Source of the DNA: Gibbula magus
Lineage: Eukaryota > Mollusca > Gastropoda > Trochida > Trochidae
Direction: 5' to 3'
DNA: 64,000 bases
Assembly (NCBI GenBank): GCA_936450465.1
Contig: OW388300.1
Span: 21,577,232 to 21,641,231, forward strand
Positions 1 to 10,989 of the stretch are shown here, piece after piece. Both the position numbers and the translations under genes were made by a program. Each line of letters opens with the position of its first letter. The stretch's first letter is position 1. Under the pieces are notes generated by a model, which saw only the letters and a list, made by a program, of their open reading frames with translations, was not told where the DNA came from and made no database searches.

Positions 1-569
1 TTCATTAACGGTGTGTCGAAAAATACATAATAAATTAAACATTTTCTGGTGTATAATAAAGAAAGGTGGTGACATATTATGATTGTGTGAAATAGTTTTT
101 GGTTTATGATTAAATAATATTTGTTCTATGGCTGTTTATTATTTGTTTAAAAAATACAAATAATATTTTCAGCCATTTGTGAGAGTTATCTCCCCTGATG
201 ATATCATGAAACGGTCATGATTATTTTTCTCTCTTGACACAAAACTGGGAATATTTAATGGATAAGAAAACATCGTCCCTTCAAAGAAATGTTTCATAGT
301 TTTGCTAACCATGAGTCGGATTTTCAAACAAAACCGAGAACACTTTGGAAGGACATTTCGCCCACTGCAATGACTGTCATGGTTTCCCGACGAAGCGGGT
401 GTGTGTCATGTTGAAGCCGTTTGATTGGTATGCAGGACTTACCTGCGTAGACAGCGGGTTGGACGAATATCAGCTAAGGGAGGTAATAAAATTCTCGGTT
501 CGAGCCTATAATGTGTCCAGAGTATAGTGGAGAATTATCGGAACGTATACTCTGGAGTTATCGAGGATG
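1..569. mobile_element. Right part of the nested 758-bp MITE, copy A
   Basis: This matches the right part of the element that is complete at 42040-42797. The terminal arm, about 95 bases at roughly 475-569, ends in TATCGAGGATG and is followed by TTTGTATCT, the candidate 9-bp target duplication. Nothing between the arms looks coding. Confidence 0.6.
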
Positions 570-818
570 TTTGTATCTCGGTAGATGCAAAAATAATTCC
601 TCAAATTAGGGTCGATTTTAATCAGACTGATCACCCAGACAGGTTTCAAATCCCGGTGGAGACACCAAAGATTTGTGACTTGGATTGAATACTTTGTTGT
701 GTCCTGGGGCAAGGCACTTTATCCACATTGCACTCAGTTCATCCAGCTGCATTAATGGGTACCTGAATATGGGAAAATTAAGTACAGACCTATGGGGCAT
801 CGAAATTACAATTCCCCC

Positions 819-1074
819 AAATCTCATTAACATCATATATTTGATTCGTGACGTAGGTTAAGTTTACTTTAGGGATGTCACTCATCTAAGATCTGACGGA
901 ATCCCGTAGAGAGCCGTATCCACTTTTAGAATTTTGAAAGCATGATAGTGCAATGGAAAGCGAAAGCGAAAGTACGAACATGACTCTCCGGGAGTCCGTC
1001 AGATCTTAGATGATTGACAAACCTAGTAAGCTACACCTTCGGAACGAAACAAATATATGATTTTGATGAGATTG
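819..1074. mobile_element. Palindromic MITE, Mutator-like, 256 bp (copy A, first)
   Basis: The ends are inverted repeats of about 20 bp (AATCTCATTAACATCATAT at the left, ATGATTTTGATGAGATTG at the right), and the interior folds back. It is flanked by an exact 9-bp duplication, AATTCCCCC, at 810-818 and 1075-1083. A 9-bp duplication is typical of Mutator-like elements. A sibling lies at 1639-1860. The element has no coding capacity. Confidence 0.8.
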
Positions 1075-1289
1075 AATTCCCCCAGGATAATAATGTACCG
1101 CCAGTGAGTAGTCCTGAACTGGATATTAGGCTCTAAGTTTATCATCATTACTATTATTATTCTCTTTAATTTTCAGAAAGCCAAATACCATAAACATGTT
1201 GGTAATCGGGGAAGGACACATCATAAACTACATTTTCGTTCTACTTCGATCCTTGAAAATATAGAAATCATTATTCTTTAAAAACGACA

Positions 1290-1322
<33 letters not shown>
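1290..1322. repeat. Poly-G run of 33 bases
   Basis: An uninterrupted run of 33 G follows AAAACGACA. The same run with the same length occurs at 43518-43550 in copy B. Homopolymers this long mutate quickly, so equal lengths point to very recent duplication or to an assembly effect. Confidence 0.9.
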
Positions 1323-1638
1323 CTTGGAATGTACGGAAAACCACGTCAGTGGGTGGGGGGAGGGGTTCTAAAAGCTCCTTTCAAGCTTAAATTTTGCTTA
1401 TCATACGTGAATGTCGGGTCATTTTTTCAAATATACTGAAAAGTATTGGGTTTTCGTGTCGTTATTATGTTATTATTGCAATACAACCACATATGCAAAC
1501 AAGTATTGCAACGCCCAAGATAAATCTTAATTTTCCCCGCGTTCTGCAACATAAATTTACATAGAACTGACTATCTTACAGGCAAGAAGTATTTTCGGAA
1601 ATTTTAAAGGTAGATGCAGTGAGTTGTTTGAGTCACAT

Positions 1639-1860
1639 CAATCTCATTAAAATCATATCTTTACTTCGTTCCGTATGATATGTTTACTTAGATCTGCAGA
1701 AATCCCGTAGAGCCGTATCCATTACGTGATTTTCAGAATTTTGAAAGCATGATACTGCAATGGAAAGCGAAAGTGAAAGTAGAAACATGATATTAGATTA
1801 TTGACTCCAAAGTATGTTTAACCTACGGAACGAATCAAGTATATGATTTTAATGAGATTG
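1639..1860. mobile_element. Palindromic MITE, Mutator-like, 222 bp (copy A, second)
   Basis: Terminal inverted repeats CAATCTCATTAAAATCATAT and ATATGATTTTAATGAGATTG match the MITE at 819-1074, and the interior is alignable. Flanks GAGTCACAT (1630-1638) and GAGTCACAA (1861-1869) form a 9-bp target duplication with one mismatch. It is non-coding and nested inside the larger transposon. Confidence 0.8.
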
Positions 1861-2031
1861 GAGTCACAAATGCCAAACTTTATAAATGGTGCTATTACAT
1901 CGAGGAGGACTAGTACTGGCTGGTTAATAACATATTATTTGAAGGCCAATCGGTTCAGTTTAAAGCAGAGATCCTGATCGAAAACCGGAGATTGACGCGC
2001 GCAAGGGTTTCCACAGTTTCAAGTCAGTTTG

Positions 2032-2130
2032 CATCTACCTCCCGGGGTACGAACTCGATCCATGTATGCTCTAGAGCCAGTGGAGATGTGGCGAGGAAAC
2101 CTCCGGATCGAGTTCGTATCCCGGTAGATG
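2032..2130. repeat. 99-bp foldback sequence in copy A
   Basis: The left arm CATCTAC(CTCC)CGGGGTACGAACTCGATC pairs with the right arm GATCGAGTTCGTATCCCGGTAGATG across about 45 bases. Related sequence follows the 758-bp MITE (GTATCTCGGTAGATGC), and another inverted match lies at 41731-41756, so this is probably the end of an older nested element. It lies downstream of the integrase gene and is non-coding. Confidence 0.6.
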
Positions 2131-2391
2131 CTAACATGTTGAATATAGTCGATTTTAATCAAACTGTTGACGGGCGTCGTCAAACGTCATTTTGGAAACT
2201 TATCTGTAGCAAACAGATACATCAATAATTATATATAAGACCAGATAAGCTAAAAATATAAGTGACACAAATGAAGGATTCAAGCATCTTTTGATATGTA
2301 CCGGTATTTGAATTCTTTATCCACAACAAAACATAAAACACCGTCCAATGTACAAACTTCTGATTGAGTCACTGCAATCATCACTGACTTC

Positions 2392-3826
2392 TTACTCATC
2401 AAAAAGTTCCTCTCTGAATTCCTGTCTGAGGTTTAGGTACAGTTTGGTCAACTCTGTCTTCTCCACTGAAAACTGCCAATTGCGCTCCTCCATAATCAAC
2501 GTGCATAATTCAAACACTGTGGCGTCACAAGAGAAGCGCGCATCTCTCTGTGTTACCTCTTCCTCGCACAGCTGAACAGCTTCTGGACTGACTGTCTGCA
2601 GGTAATCTCTCTTGTTGTAGAGTGCAGGCAACGAGTACAGCACAACTGGTTTGCCATGAGGACTTGGAATCCTTTTGTTGAATCTCATGTGATGAAAGTT
2701 CCATGTATGTGCAACTCCCTTCAGTTCATTCTGAAAACGACCAGAACACTGTTCATTTATTTAAATATTTAATTTATCTAATTGAATTATGTTTTCATTG
2801 TAATTTCTTAATATGTAACAATTCTGTAAATTAAATGACTTAATAATTAATCAATTTTGTTACCTGTATTTGGTGAAGAAACGTGAACTGGATTAAGTTC
2901 TTGTCAATGAAATCCCCTGAAAATGATCCATCGTCCTTCAGACCCTTGAAGAGATCCATCCAACACTGTGTCCACTGTTTTCTCAGGATACTCCACCAAG
3001 CTTCAATCCTCTGGTTGGTATGGCTTGATCCAGACAAGAAACTGTTGTCACCTGCAAACCTGTCTTCATGTTCACGTCGCAGAAACCGTTGCATGTGTTC
3101 AACGGTGGTATTTTCTGTTCCTGCATCAGATCGTACACGTTGAGGACACCCATTACATTTTCTAACAGCATCTGTGTAGTAGCCGGCAATAACTTTTGGA
3201 TCATTGTTTGTAGTCGCCGCTTCGAGCCATATCACATACCTTGAAAATCCGTCAATGCATCCATGGATACAGATTCCAAACGGTTTGAGTTTATCATAAC
3301 CATCCATATGTCATACAGCATTGGGTCCTGAAGAGAGATAAGTTCGGCGCAATAACTTATGCTTCTTCCGACAGCGAACCCCATCTGGATCAATAGCAGT
3401 CAGCAAACATCGAACTGTTTCCATGTCTACAACGTAACCCTTCTCCAGGCATTTTCGATGCATCCAACGGTATCCATGTTGGCCACCAGATGCTTCACAT
3501 TCCTGCAGAATATACAGAGCAACCTGTACTATGTCAGTGTGCTTTTTTCTGCGATACAATTTAGATTTCGATAGAAGTCTTTTTAGAGTCCGACTACTTA
3601 TAACTATCCCATGGTCATGAGCTAGGAAACAGAGGATCTCGTTGTTAGATAGTCCAAGCTTGAAATAAGTTGCAATCACTTGAAGTCGATAAACATCCAT
3701 CCTTGTTAGCAATGGCAAACCTTTTGAAAGTGACTGAAAGTCCCTCAGCAAAGTAATATATAGTTTGTTATCTTGAAATTTCAACATAATATCTTGAAAT
3801 TTCAACTTACTATCTTGAAATTTCAA
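2392..3826 (-). pseudogene. Integrase-core (DDE) transposase, copy A, interrupted by one stop
   Basis: This should cut and join the transposon ends in the nucleus. Exon 1 (3826-2864) opens into the terminal KFQD-encoding array; a likelier start is the Met at 3700 (MDVYRLQV). An N-terminal helix-turn-helix-like region follows, then the integrase core. A donor CAG|GTAAC and an acceptor TTTTCAG bound a 133-base intron (2731-2863), phase 0. Exon 2 (2730-2392) encodes the C-terminal part with HTWNFHHMR and PSPHGKPVVLYSLP. Counting from the Met at 3307, the catalytic triad is Asp2 (HMDGYDKLKPFG), Asp61 (RSDAGTEN) and Glu102 (NQRIEAWW), so 40 residues separate the last two. The only visible defect is a TGA at 3311-3313, where the family has Trp in a WHxDG motif. 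The fold is secure; the superfamily name IS3EU is likely but not proven. Confidence 0.85.
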
Positions 3827-4042
3827 CTAAGTATCTTGAAATTTCAACATAGTAACTTGAAATTTCAACATAGTATCTTGAAATTTCAACTTACTATCTT
3901 GCAATTTCAAGATAGTAACTTGAAATTTCAATTTATTATCTTGAAATTTCAAGAAGCTTATCTTGAAATTTCAACTTAGTATCTTGAAATTTCAAGAAGA
4001 TCATCTTGAAATTTCAACTTAGTATCTTGAAATTTCAAGATA
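3769..4042. repeat. Right subterminal array of CTTGAAATTTCAA units, copy A
   Basis: Thirteen copies of TATCTTGAAATTTCAA(G), spaced about 21 bases, lie just inside the right terminal repeat. Many are perfect 14-bp palindromes (CTTGAAATTTCAAG). Their position and symmetry suggest transposase binding sites. Because the period is a multiple of three, the array also reads as a KFQD repeat in frame with the integrase. Confidence 0.85.
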
Positions 4043-4079
4043 AAAATTAAAAAACAGATGGCCCTAATATGCCACCGTA
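4023..4079. repeat. Right terminal inverted repeat, copy A
   Basis: The reverse complement begins TACGGTGGCATATTAGGGCC and matches the left terminus at 37834-37890 over 57 bases with one mismatch. It ends exactly where copies A and B diverge, which fixes the element boundary. Confidence 0.9.
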
Positions 4080-4085
4080 CTAAAC

Positions 4086-5082
4086 GTATCCAATCCGAAA
4101 TCTTATCCAAAGGTTTTAGAACCTTGAGAAAAATCGAATTGATGACTTGTTATCCTTAGGCAATGTGTAGGTAGAGCTAGAGCAATATGAATCTGAACTA
4201 AATTCCCCTAAACTTTTACAAAGCTCTAATTATGGAAGCTTCCGCTTTCCTGAATCATTTCCCTTCAGTCCAATAAAGACTATAGAATGATGAGAGAGGT
4301 TTGGCGAATTGCTAACCACAGGAAGTCAGTAGTGTCATGCTGTTTGTCAAGACTGGTTAATATCCTCAAATACAGTTATATTGCTTCAAAGCTCCATACG
4401 TCACTGAGCACTGACTGCCTAAACCTAAGGAAATGACAAAACTGTCTTAAATCAGTGAACCTAATGGCTGCAAAAGTGCATACTCCAAAGGGAGTTGAGA
4501 TTTTATAAAACAGAAATACTTGATTTTTTAAAATAAAAAAAATACCTGAGTGACATTAAATAATCGAGGGAAATCAAAACGCCTTTGATTCAATGCAAAT
4601 GTTTAGTTTTACGTATCCTGTATAATGCGAATAGTGTTTTACACTGTAGCAACATGCAAAAAGTAAGGATCTCGGTAACCCCATCAACTCCTAGAAGTAG
4701 AACCATTTTGAGAAATATCCAGAGAAGACATGGAACGTAGGTTATCAAGGCAAACCAACTGGTACTTTGACCAGCAAAATAGGATTATAGCGTGTGCCTC
4801 AACCTAATGCGATTTTTGGTGCATGTGCATCTTAATAATTAGACCGCGTTATGAATACAGGAAACAAAATCGTTAATACACTGAATACAATAACATAAAT
4901 GTAATTCAACGACCTTTATTTATTATGAAATACAAGTAAGATGACTGCAGCACAACCAGGCTTGATATGACATTAATCGTGTTCAGCGGATTTTATGTTT
5001 TTTGCAATTAGATGTACTAAACGCCTAAAGTAAGATTTTCAGGGCTAACTCCACTTTGATCATTGGCGTTAAAGCGACAACA
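4086..5082. repeat. Non-coding paralogous block, left half of a split repeat
   Basis: There is no convincing reading frame. The block aligns in the same orientation with 51060-52530 through shared phrases such as AAAGCTCTAATT(A/G)TGGAA, AAAGGGAGTTGAGATTTT and TGTTTGTCAAG. A shorter third copy lies near 59430-59720. Its continuation resumes at 28457, after the large insertion. Confidence 0.6.
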
Positions 5083-5091
5083 TCTCCCCAG

Positions 5092-6960
5092 CAAACAGAC
5101 AACGTTGAACAACGTTGTAGCAACGTTATGGTTTGGTTACGTTTTATTCTAACGTTATTATGACGTTGCTACAACGTTGGAGAGCCAACGTTTTCATGTG
5201 ACGTCCAGACAACGTCACAAAATAACGTTAATAGAACGTTGTTACTTGGTTAGGTAAAAAACCAACGTTCCTACAACGTCATATGGACGTTGTATTCTAA
5301 CGTTGTATTGTAACGTCGATATAACGTTAAAACACAACGTCATTACAACGTTGTAAATTTGTTAGGTTAAAAACCAACATTCCTACAACGTCAGAAGGAC
5401 GTTGTATTCTAACGTCTTATTCTAACGTCAAAACAACGTTGAAACACAACGTCAATACAACGTTGTGAATTGGTCAGGTTAAGAACCAACGTTCTTACAA
5501 CGTAATTAGGACGTTGTATACTAACGTCCAATTCTAACGTCAATACAACGTTGAAACACAACGTCAATACAACGTTGTGAATAGGTTCAGTTAAAAACCA
5601 ACGTTCCTACAACGTCATGAGAACGTTGTATTCTTACGTTGCATTCTAACGTCAATACAACGTTGAAACACAACGTCATTACAACGTTGTTGTTTGGTTA
5701 GGTTAAAAACCAACGTGTCTACAACGTCATATGAACGTCTTATTAAAACGTCATTACAACGTTGAAACACAACGTCAATACAACGTTGTACATTGGTTAG
5801 GTTAAAACCCAACGTTCCTACAACGTCATTAGAACGTTGTATTCTTACGTTGCATTCTAACGTCAATACAACGTTGAAACACAACGTCATTACAACGTTG
5901 TTGATTGGTAATTTTAAAAACCAACGCTCCTACAACGTCATATGAACGTCTTATTAAAACGTCATTACAACGTTGAAAAACAACGTCAATACAACGTTGT
6001 ACATTGGTTAGGTTAAAACCCAACGTTCCTACAACGTCATTAGAACGTTGTATTCTTACGTTGCATTCTAACGTCAATACAACGTTGAAACACAACGTCA
6101 TTACAACGTTGTTGATTGGTAAGTTTAAAAACCAACGCTCCTACAACGTCATATGAACGTCTTATTAAAACGTCATTACAACGTTGAAACACAACGTCAA
6201 TACAACGTTGTACATTGGTTAGGTTAAAACCCAACGTTCCTACAACGTCATTAGAACGTTGTATTCTTACGTTGCATTCTAACGTCAATACAACGTTGAA
6301 ACACAACGTCATTACAACGTTGTTGATTGGTAAGTTTAAAAACCAACGCTACTACAACGTCATATGAACGTCTTATTAAAACGTCATTACAACGTTGGAA
6401 CACAACGTCAATACAACGTTGTACATTGGTTAGGTTAAAACCCAACGTACTAACAACGTCATAACTACGTTGTATTATAACGTCTAATTCTAACGTAAAT
6501 ACAACGTTAAAATACAACGTATTTACAACGCTGTGAATTGGTCAGGGTTAAAAACCAACGCTACTACAACGTCATATGAACGTCTTATTAAAACGTCATT
6601 ACAACGTTGGAACACAACGTCAATACAACGTTGTACATTGGTTAGGTTAAAAACCAACGTACTAACAACGTCATAAGTACGTTGTATTATAACGTCTAAT
6701 TCTAACGTAAATACAACGTTAAAATACAACGTATTTACAACGCTGTGAATTGGTCAGGGTTAAAAACCAACGCTCTTACAACGTCATGAGGACGTAAATA
6801 CAACGTTGAAACACAAACGTCAACGTCAAGAAAACGTTGTGAATGGTCAGGATTAAAGCCGACGTTCCTACAACGTCAGAAGGACGTTGTATTCCAATGA
6901 CAAATTCAAACGTCAATCCAACGTTGTGCATTGGTTATATTAGGTTAGGTTAAGTTTAGC
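5092..6960. repeat. Left ACGTTG-rich tandem array
   Basis: About 1.9 kb of degenerate monomers of roughly 100-113 bases, each built from ACAACGTC, ACGTTGTA and GGTTAGGTTAAAAACCAACG. From about 5615 to 6460 two monomers pair into a 211-214-base higher-order unit repeated nearly identically four times. The centre of most motifs is the palindrome AACGTT. The array begins directly at the CCCAGCAAAC terminus and fades near 6960. Open frames through it are a by-product of the periodicity. Confidence 0.9.
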
Positions 6961-8499
6961 ACAACGTCATAAGAGCGTTTTATATTAAATTCGTTAGATT
7001 AAGAGTTATGAACAAAGTACACGTGTTGAATAGTCAACCTTTCTTATCTAGCCCTAACCATATGTTTATGTATGTATTCTAATGAATGCTCATTGCTAAC
7101 TAATGTTTCATTTCTCTCCTGGCATATATCCTATACGACTGGCTTGTATTTCTCTTCTCACGGTGTTTACAAGTTTACATATTCAGTTTAGATATTATAT
7201 TGTGTTTAAATAATCGATAAAATCAAACAGACTTTAATTGGAGGCTTATTTTACAAATAGGGACCGGGCTACACGCTCACATGTACGTTTCACATAAACA
7301 AAGCTAAAAGTAGATTAACTAAGTATTTTTTAAAAATATTTTATTAATAATAAATCATGAAAAATAACTATATGCAGCTTTTAGACAAAAATCACGCAAT
7401 GTCTTTTATATCCTCTTTTTGCTTTCCGACACAGATCATGTGCAACCCTTGATTTGTCCATTCATAATGTGACATCAGGTGACACAAAACGATATTTTGG
7501 CAAATGAAAATTCATTCCCTGAACATAAATATAAAATAAATATCAACTACTGTTAAGATTATTTTAAAAGAATAAATAGCGGATTGTGCTCAAACTAAAT
7601 CAGGTTTATATAATGTTGACTGAAAAGAAAACATGACCATGAATTCATAAAATGAATGATGTACTAAAATGTCAATGTCTAATTTTCAATGTATATATTC
7701 AGACAAAAGTACATCCGAATATATTTAATTTTATTTTTTGGATGCTGTATGACTGTTAAAATATGCAGTCAGAGATATTTTCAGAGATGTTTCATTGTTA
7801 ACCTATTTAGTGAAGCGCGTTAAAATATCAAAATTATCGCCCCTTTGACAATTCCGTTGACGTTTCCCGTAGGTTTGCACATAAGCATTTTACTGTAAAA
7901 GTAATTAGGTACACATTAATTGTATGTATTTATTATAATGTCATAACTAAGCAACACTATGCCTTTGTATCGCGAGACAGCAACATTATTGAGGTTTGTT
8001 TTAAACAAACGTATCATTTCAAATTTATCAATCTATATTGAAACCACGTTAACTTTCCCAATTTACATTTAAACCGTAACAATAACAATACAGCATGGAC
8101 ATGACGTTATAATGACGGGGAAAGGACCCGTTTCAAGAATAATCACTGTAATCGTATCAAGAGACGTGTTTTGACTGTTTTCACATGGACTCCTACAACA
8201 TGTTAACGCAACTCGGACCAACATGATTGCAGCGTTTATGAATAAGCACAGTCTATCACATGTATAATCTAGAAAGTTATATTGAAATACGCCTTCTTTC
8301 TGGAACTGTTCAGAAAGCTGAGTGGGGTAACCATGTTCAGTTTGAAACTACACAAAATGGGAGAAACAAGTTGCGTCAATATAGGCATTTTAACAGTGAT
8401 TATCTCACTGAGGATTACTTTAATTAAACATGCATCGATGTGTTTCATAACATTTTATTTGTTGCAACTCACCATATGTGCTGTTTATGTACAATTATT
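6961..8499. other. AT-rich DNA without recognised features
   Basis: No coding-like frame, RNA gene or clear repeat is visible. The short frame at 8282-8638 runs into a dispersed repeat and is not supported as a gene. Confidence 0.5.
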
Positions 8500-9010
8500 T
8501 TCACTCACCTTGCATATTCATCCCAATCGCAAATATAACATATTTACTAGTGTCCAATTAATATTTAGCAACATAATTATGCATGTGCAGAAATCGAAAC
8601 TACACTTCCGGCCATTTACAGGCGCAATAGTTATATGATCTATTCAACATTATTAACTCATATTTGCCTTTTTGTTTGTGGGAAATAAGATTCCAAAATT
8701 AGATTTGACTAATTGACATGGCGCGCGTCAATCGCGGTGCAGTGCGCGGTTTCCGATAATAAAAAAAAACAAAACAAACTACTTTTACCTTCATATCGTC
8801 AATGTACAAAGTCGACTATTGTAAAAAAAATTAGTTTTCGATAACGGTCATAGCTTCCCGATACAATAACACCATTTATTCGTTTGGAGTAATTTGTGAC
8901 CGCAACAACACAATGGATGAACCTTTAAATGTCCTATGCCTCGTACACACGGTGCCCTCGCTAAATTTCGGTTTGGAGTTAACGCATTGAAGATTAAAAC
9001 AGATCGCTTT
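8500..9010 (+). repeat. Dispersed repeat family R1
   Basis: The segment (CATATTCATCCC…GCATGTGCAGAAA…GGCGCGCGTCAAT…CAACACAATGGATG) is related to 26330-26760 in the same orientation, to 50090-50300 partially, and to 58800-59160 in reverse complement. It is non-coding. The end CAACACAATGGATG…CCTTT recurs in several copies. The type of mobile element is not determined. Confidence 0.6.
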
Positions 9011-10028
9011 GCAAACGTTAAATTAATGGATAAATAATGTTTTAATTGCATTCATGAAACTAAGGATGAACTCAACACACTATTAAAATGCCCGTTGTAT
9101 CACATGTAGGCCTATGCATGACTTGTCTGTGCCAAACTTTTGAAAGCGACGTTAATTAAAACTCAAATCATCTCAAGTCAAATCATTTCCTATCTTTTGA
9201 CTTAATACTGTCTCACTATACATACATTGTGCTTACTGCATTTCATGAAGCCTAACTTAATCAATGGTTTTTAATAGGACTTTCAACTATCACAAAAATA
9301 CGAATGCTGTCGCGCTTACATTATTGTTGGTATATGATTTAGTTTAAACACTGGAGAAAATATTACTTTCATCGTGTATGCTATCGAAATATACTACGTT
9401 CACAAATATATTGAAAGTCTTAAAAATGCACCTGTTTCAAGCTAAAGAAATACATTCAAATACTTTCAACTATACCAATTATTATTTACCTACTCTTTGT
9501 ACATTCTAATGTAATCTAATCGGTTATTCTGAATCGACCTTAATTATTATCATTACTAAGGATTAGGAAATTTACATGCATATTGAGTTTATAATTGTGC
9601 TGGTTTAGGAACACTAATAGTCTATAGCCGATTGTAGCTGATATAATGGAAGGACATGATGAAATATTAACAATTGTAGTTCTCTATTATGTATTTAAAT
9701 GTTCACATTACCGGGTAAGACTTACACATAAATAAGTTAGTTTTGGCATAATCATGTACATTAATGAGTTAGTTCATACCATTGCCCAAAGATACACTTG
9801 GAATATTTATTATGATATATCAAGAATAATATTTCCCTTTGTTTGCTGACAATTGATTGATTGAAACATATTTTATTCATTTAAGAAACGAATTAGGTAA
9901 AAGTTATAAAACTTATAGAAGCCCTCTCAACATAATCGACAAATCAATTGACAAGGCTAACATACATTACACATGCAGAAGAGAATTTAAAACTCTACAA
10001 ATGAAGGAAAGGCATAGTTTTAGTTGGT
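9011..10028. other. AT-rich DNA without recognised features
   Basis: I see no coding-like frame and no clear repeat here. Confidence 0.4.
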
Positions 10029-10029
10029 A

Positions 10030-10071
<42 letters not shown>
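10029..10071. repeat. (AAT)n microsatellite, 3' tail of a LINE
   Basis: About 14 AAT units. On the minus strand it follows AATAAAG directly downstream of the reverse-transcriptase fragment, as expected for the simple-repeat tail of a non-LTR retrotransposon. Confidence 0.85.
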
Positions 10072-10072
<1 letters not shown>

Positions 10073-10147
10073 TATTGCCTTTTCAGGAATTTGTTTTACA
10101 TCAACACAGAGCTTGAACAATCATATGCAATATTTATGTACACGCAT

Positions 10148-10981
10148 TTAATTCTTTTCACATTTATTTAATAGACATATTGTGTTTGGAACAAAAGATG
10201 TACGGGCTCTCTTAGTTTTCAAAACTGGAACTTTGTAGCGGCGGCCTGAAGGGAGAAGGTGATATTCTGAATGAAGGTAATGTGTCGGGTCAGATATGAT
10301 TTTGACAGCTTGATTTACGATTTGCCGCTCATATATATCAGTTAAACACTCGAACTTGACACCGGCAATCTTACTCGCAACGTTCACAATTTTGTTAACT
10401 TTACATTTAAGATGAACTGAGAGAGACCCGTACCAACAATGGAATGAAAATGTTAATATGCTTTGAATAAAAGCTGTATAAAAGGTTGACATGACGGAGG
10501 GGTTAACATCGAAAGATCTGAGTTTTCGCATTAGATGAAGACGTTGCTGACATTTGTTATACAGGGCTTCAATGTTGGAATTCCAGTTCAATTTAGAATC
10601 AATGTAGGTTCCCAAATATTTATATTCCGACACAGTCTCAACACATTCACCATTTATCATGACTGGAAGCATTTGTGATGGTTTACTTCGAAAGTCAATA
10701 ACCAGTTCCTTCGTTTTTTTGACATTTAAAATTAGATGATTGTCTGCACACCAAGTTGTAAATTTTGTAATTTCATCTTTATACAGTTGTTCAGATATAT
10801 CATTATTTATTTTTCCAACAATTGCGGCGTCATCCGCAAACTTGATCGTTGAGCAGGTTGAGTTATAACTAACGCAATCGTTAGTGTAGAGGGTGAACAG
10901 GACAGGCGAGATGACACAACCTTGCGGCGCTCCAGTATTTATGGATCTTGTGCTCGATACTGCCCCGTTAACTTTGACATG
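10148..10981 (-). pseudogene. 5'-truncated LINE reverse transcriptase
   Basis: An open frame of about 278 codons carries the second half of a non-LTR reverse transcriptase. It contains the NTGAPQGCVISPVLF region, the catalytic FADD box (FADDAAIVG) and, downstream, SEYKYLGTYID, a thumb-like region and a C-terminal LLPSGRRYKVP motif followed by the stop. These match the CR1/L2/Jockey-like group of LINEs. The 5' part including the endonuclease is missing: coding homology stops abruptly near 10981, as in target-primed 5' truncation. The 3' end leads into the AAT microsatellite. The Met at 10672 is internal, so it is not a true start. The frame is uninterrupted, so the insertion is fairly young, but the fragment cannot be autonomous. 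Confidence 0.85.
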
Positions 10982-10989
10982 TCATATAA

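Larger units (their letters stand above)
1..4079. mobile_element. Integrase-type (IS3EU-like) DNA transposon, copy A, right part only
   Basis: This is the right-hand 4,079 bases of the same element that is complete at 37834-46307. The two are collinear at a constant offset of 42,228 bases, and all reading frames, a 33-base G run and nested MITEs agree. The right terminus is the inverted repeat ending in CCACCGTA, followed by CTAAAC, which should be this copy's 6-bp target duplication. The left part, including the HECT reading frame, lies outside the window. Strong identity implies very recent transposition or duplication. The superfamily name is inferred from integrase type, ends and duplication length. 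Confidence 0.85.

Noticed and set aside
2968..3165. Plus-strand frames over the integrase exon (and the same at 45111-45393)
   Set aside because: They are antisense shadows of the integrase core, which has the conserved catalytic motifs.
3769..4042. Regular palindromic arrays as a CRISPR array
   Set aside because: Spacers are only a few bases, the sequence is eukaryotic with introns, and the arrays mark transposon ends.
5615..6729. Series of 68-91-residue frames in the ACGTTG array
   Set aside because: They start and stop at the repeat period and exist only because the repeat unit lacks stops.
8282..8638. 118-residue hydrophobic frame as a membrane protein
   Set aside because: Its second half lies in dispersed repeat R1, whose other copies do not keep the frame.
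10148..10672. The 174-residue frame starting at Met 10672 as an independent gene
   Set aside because: The frame continues upstream through the FADD box, so it is part of a truncated LINE reverse transcriptase.
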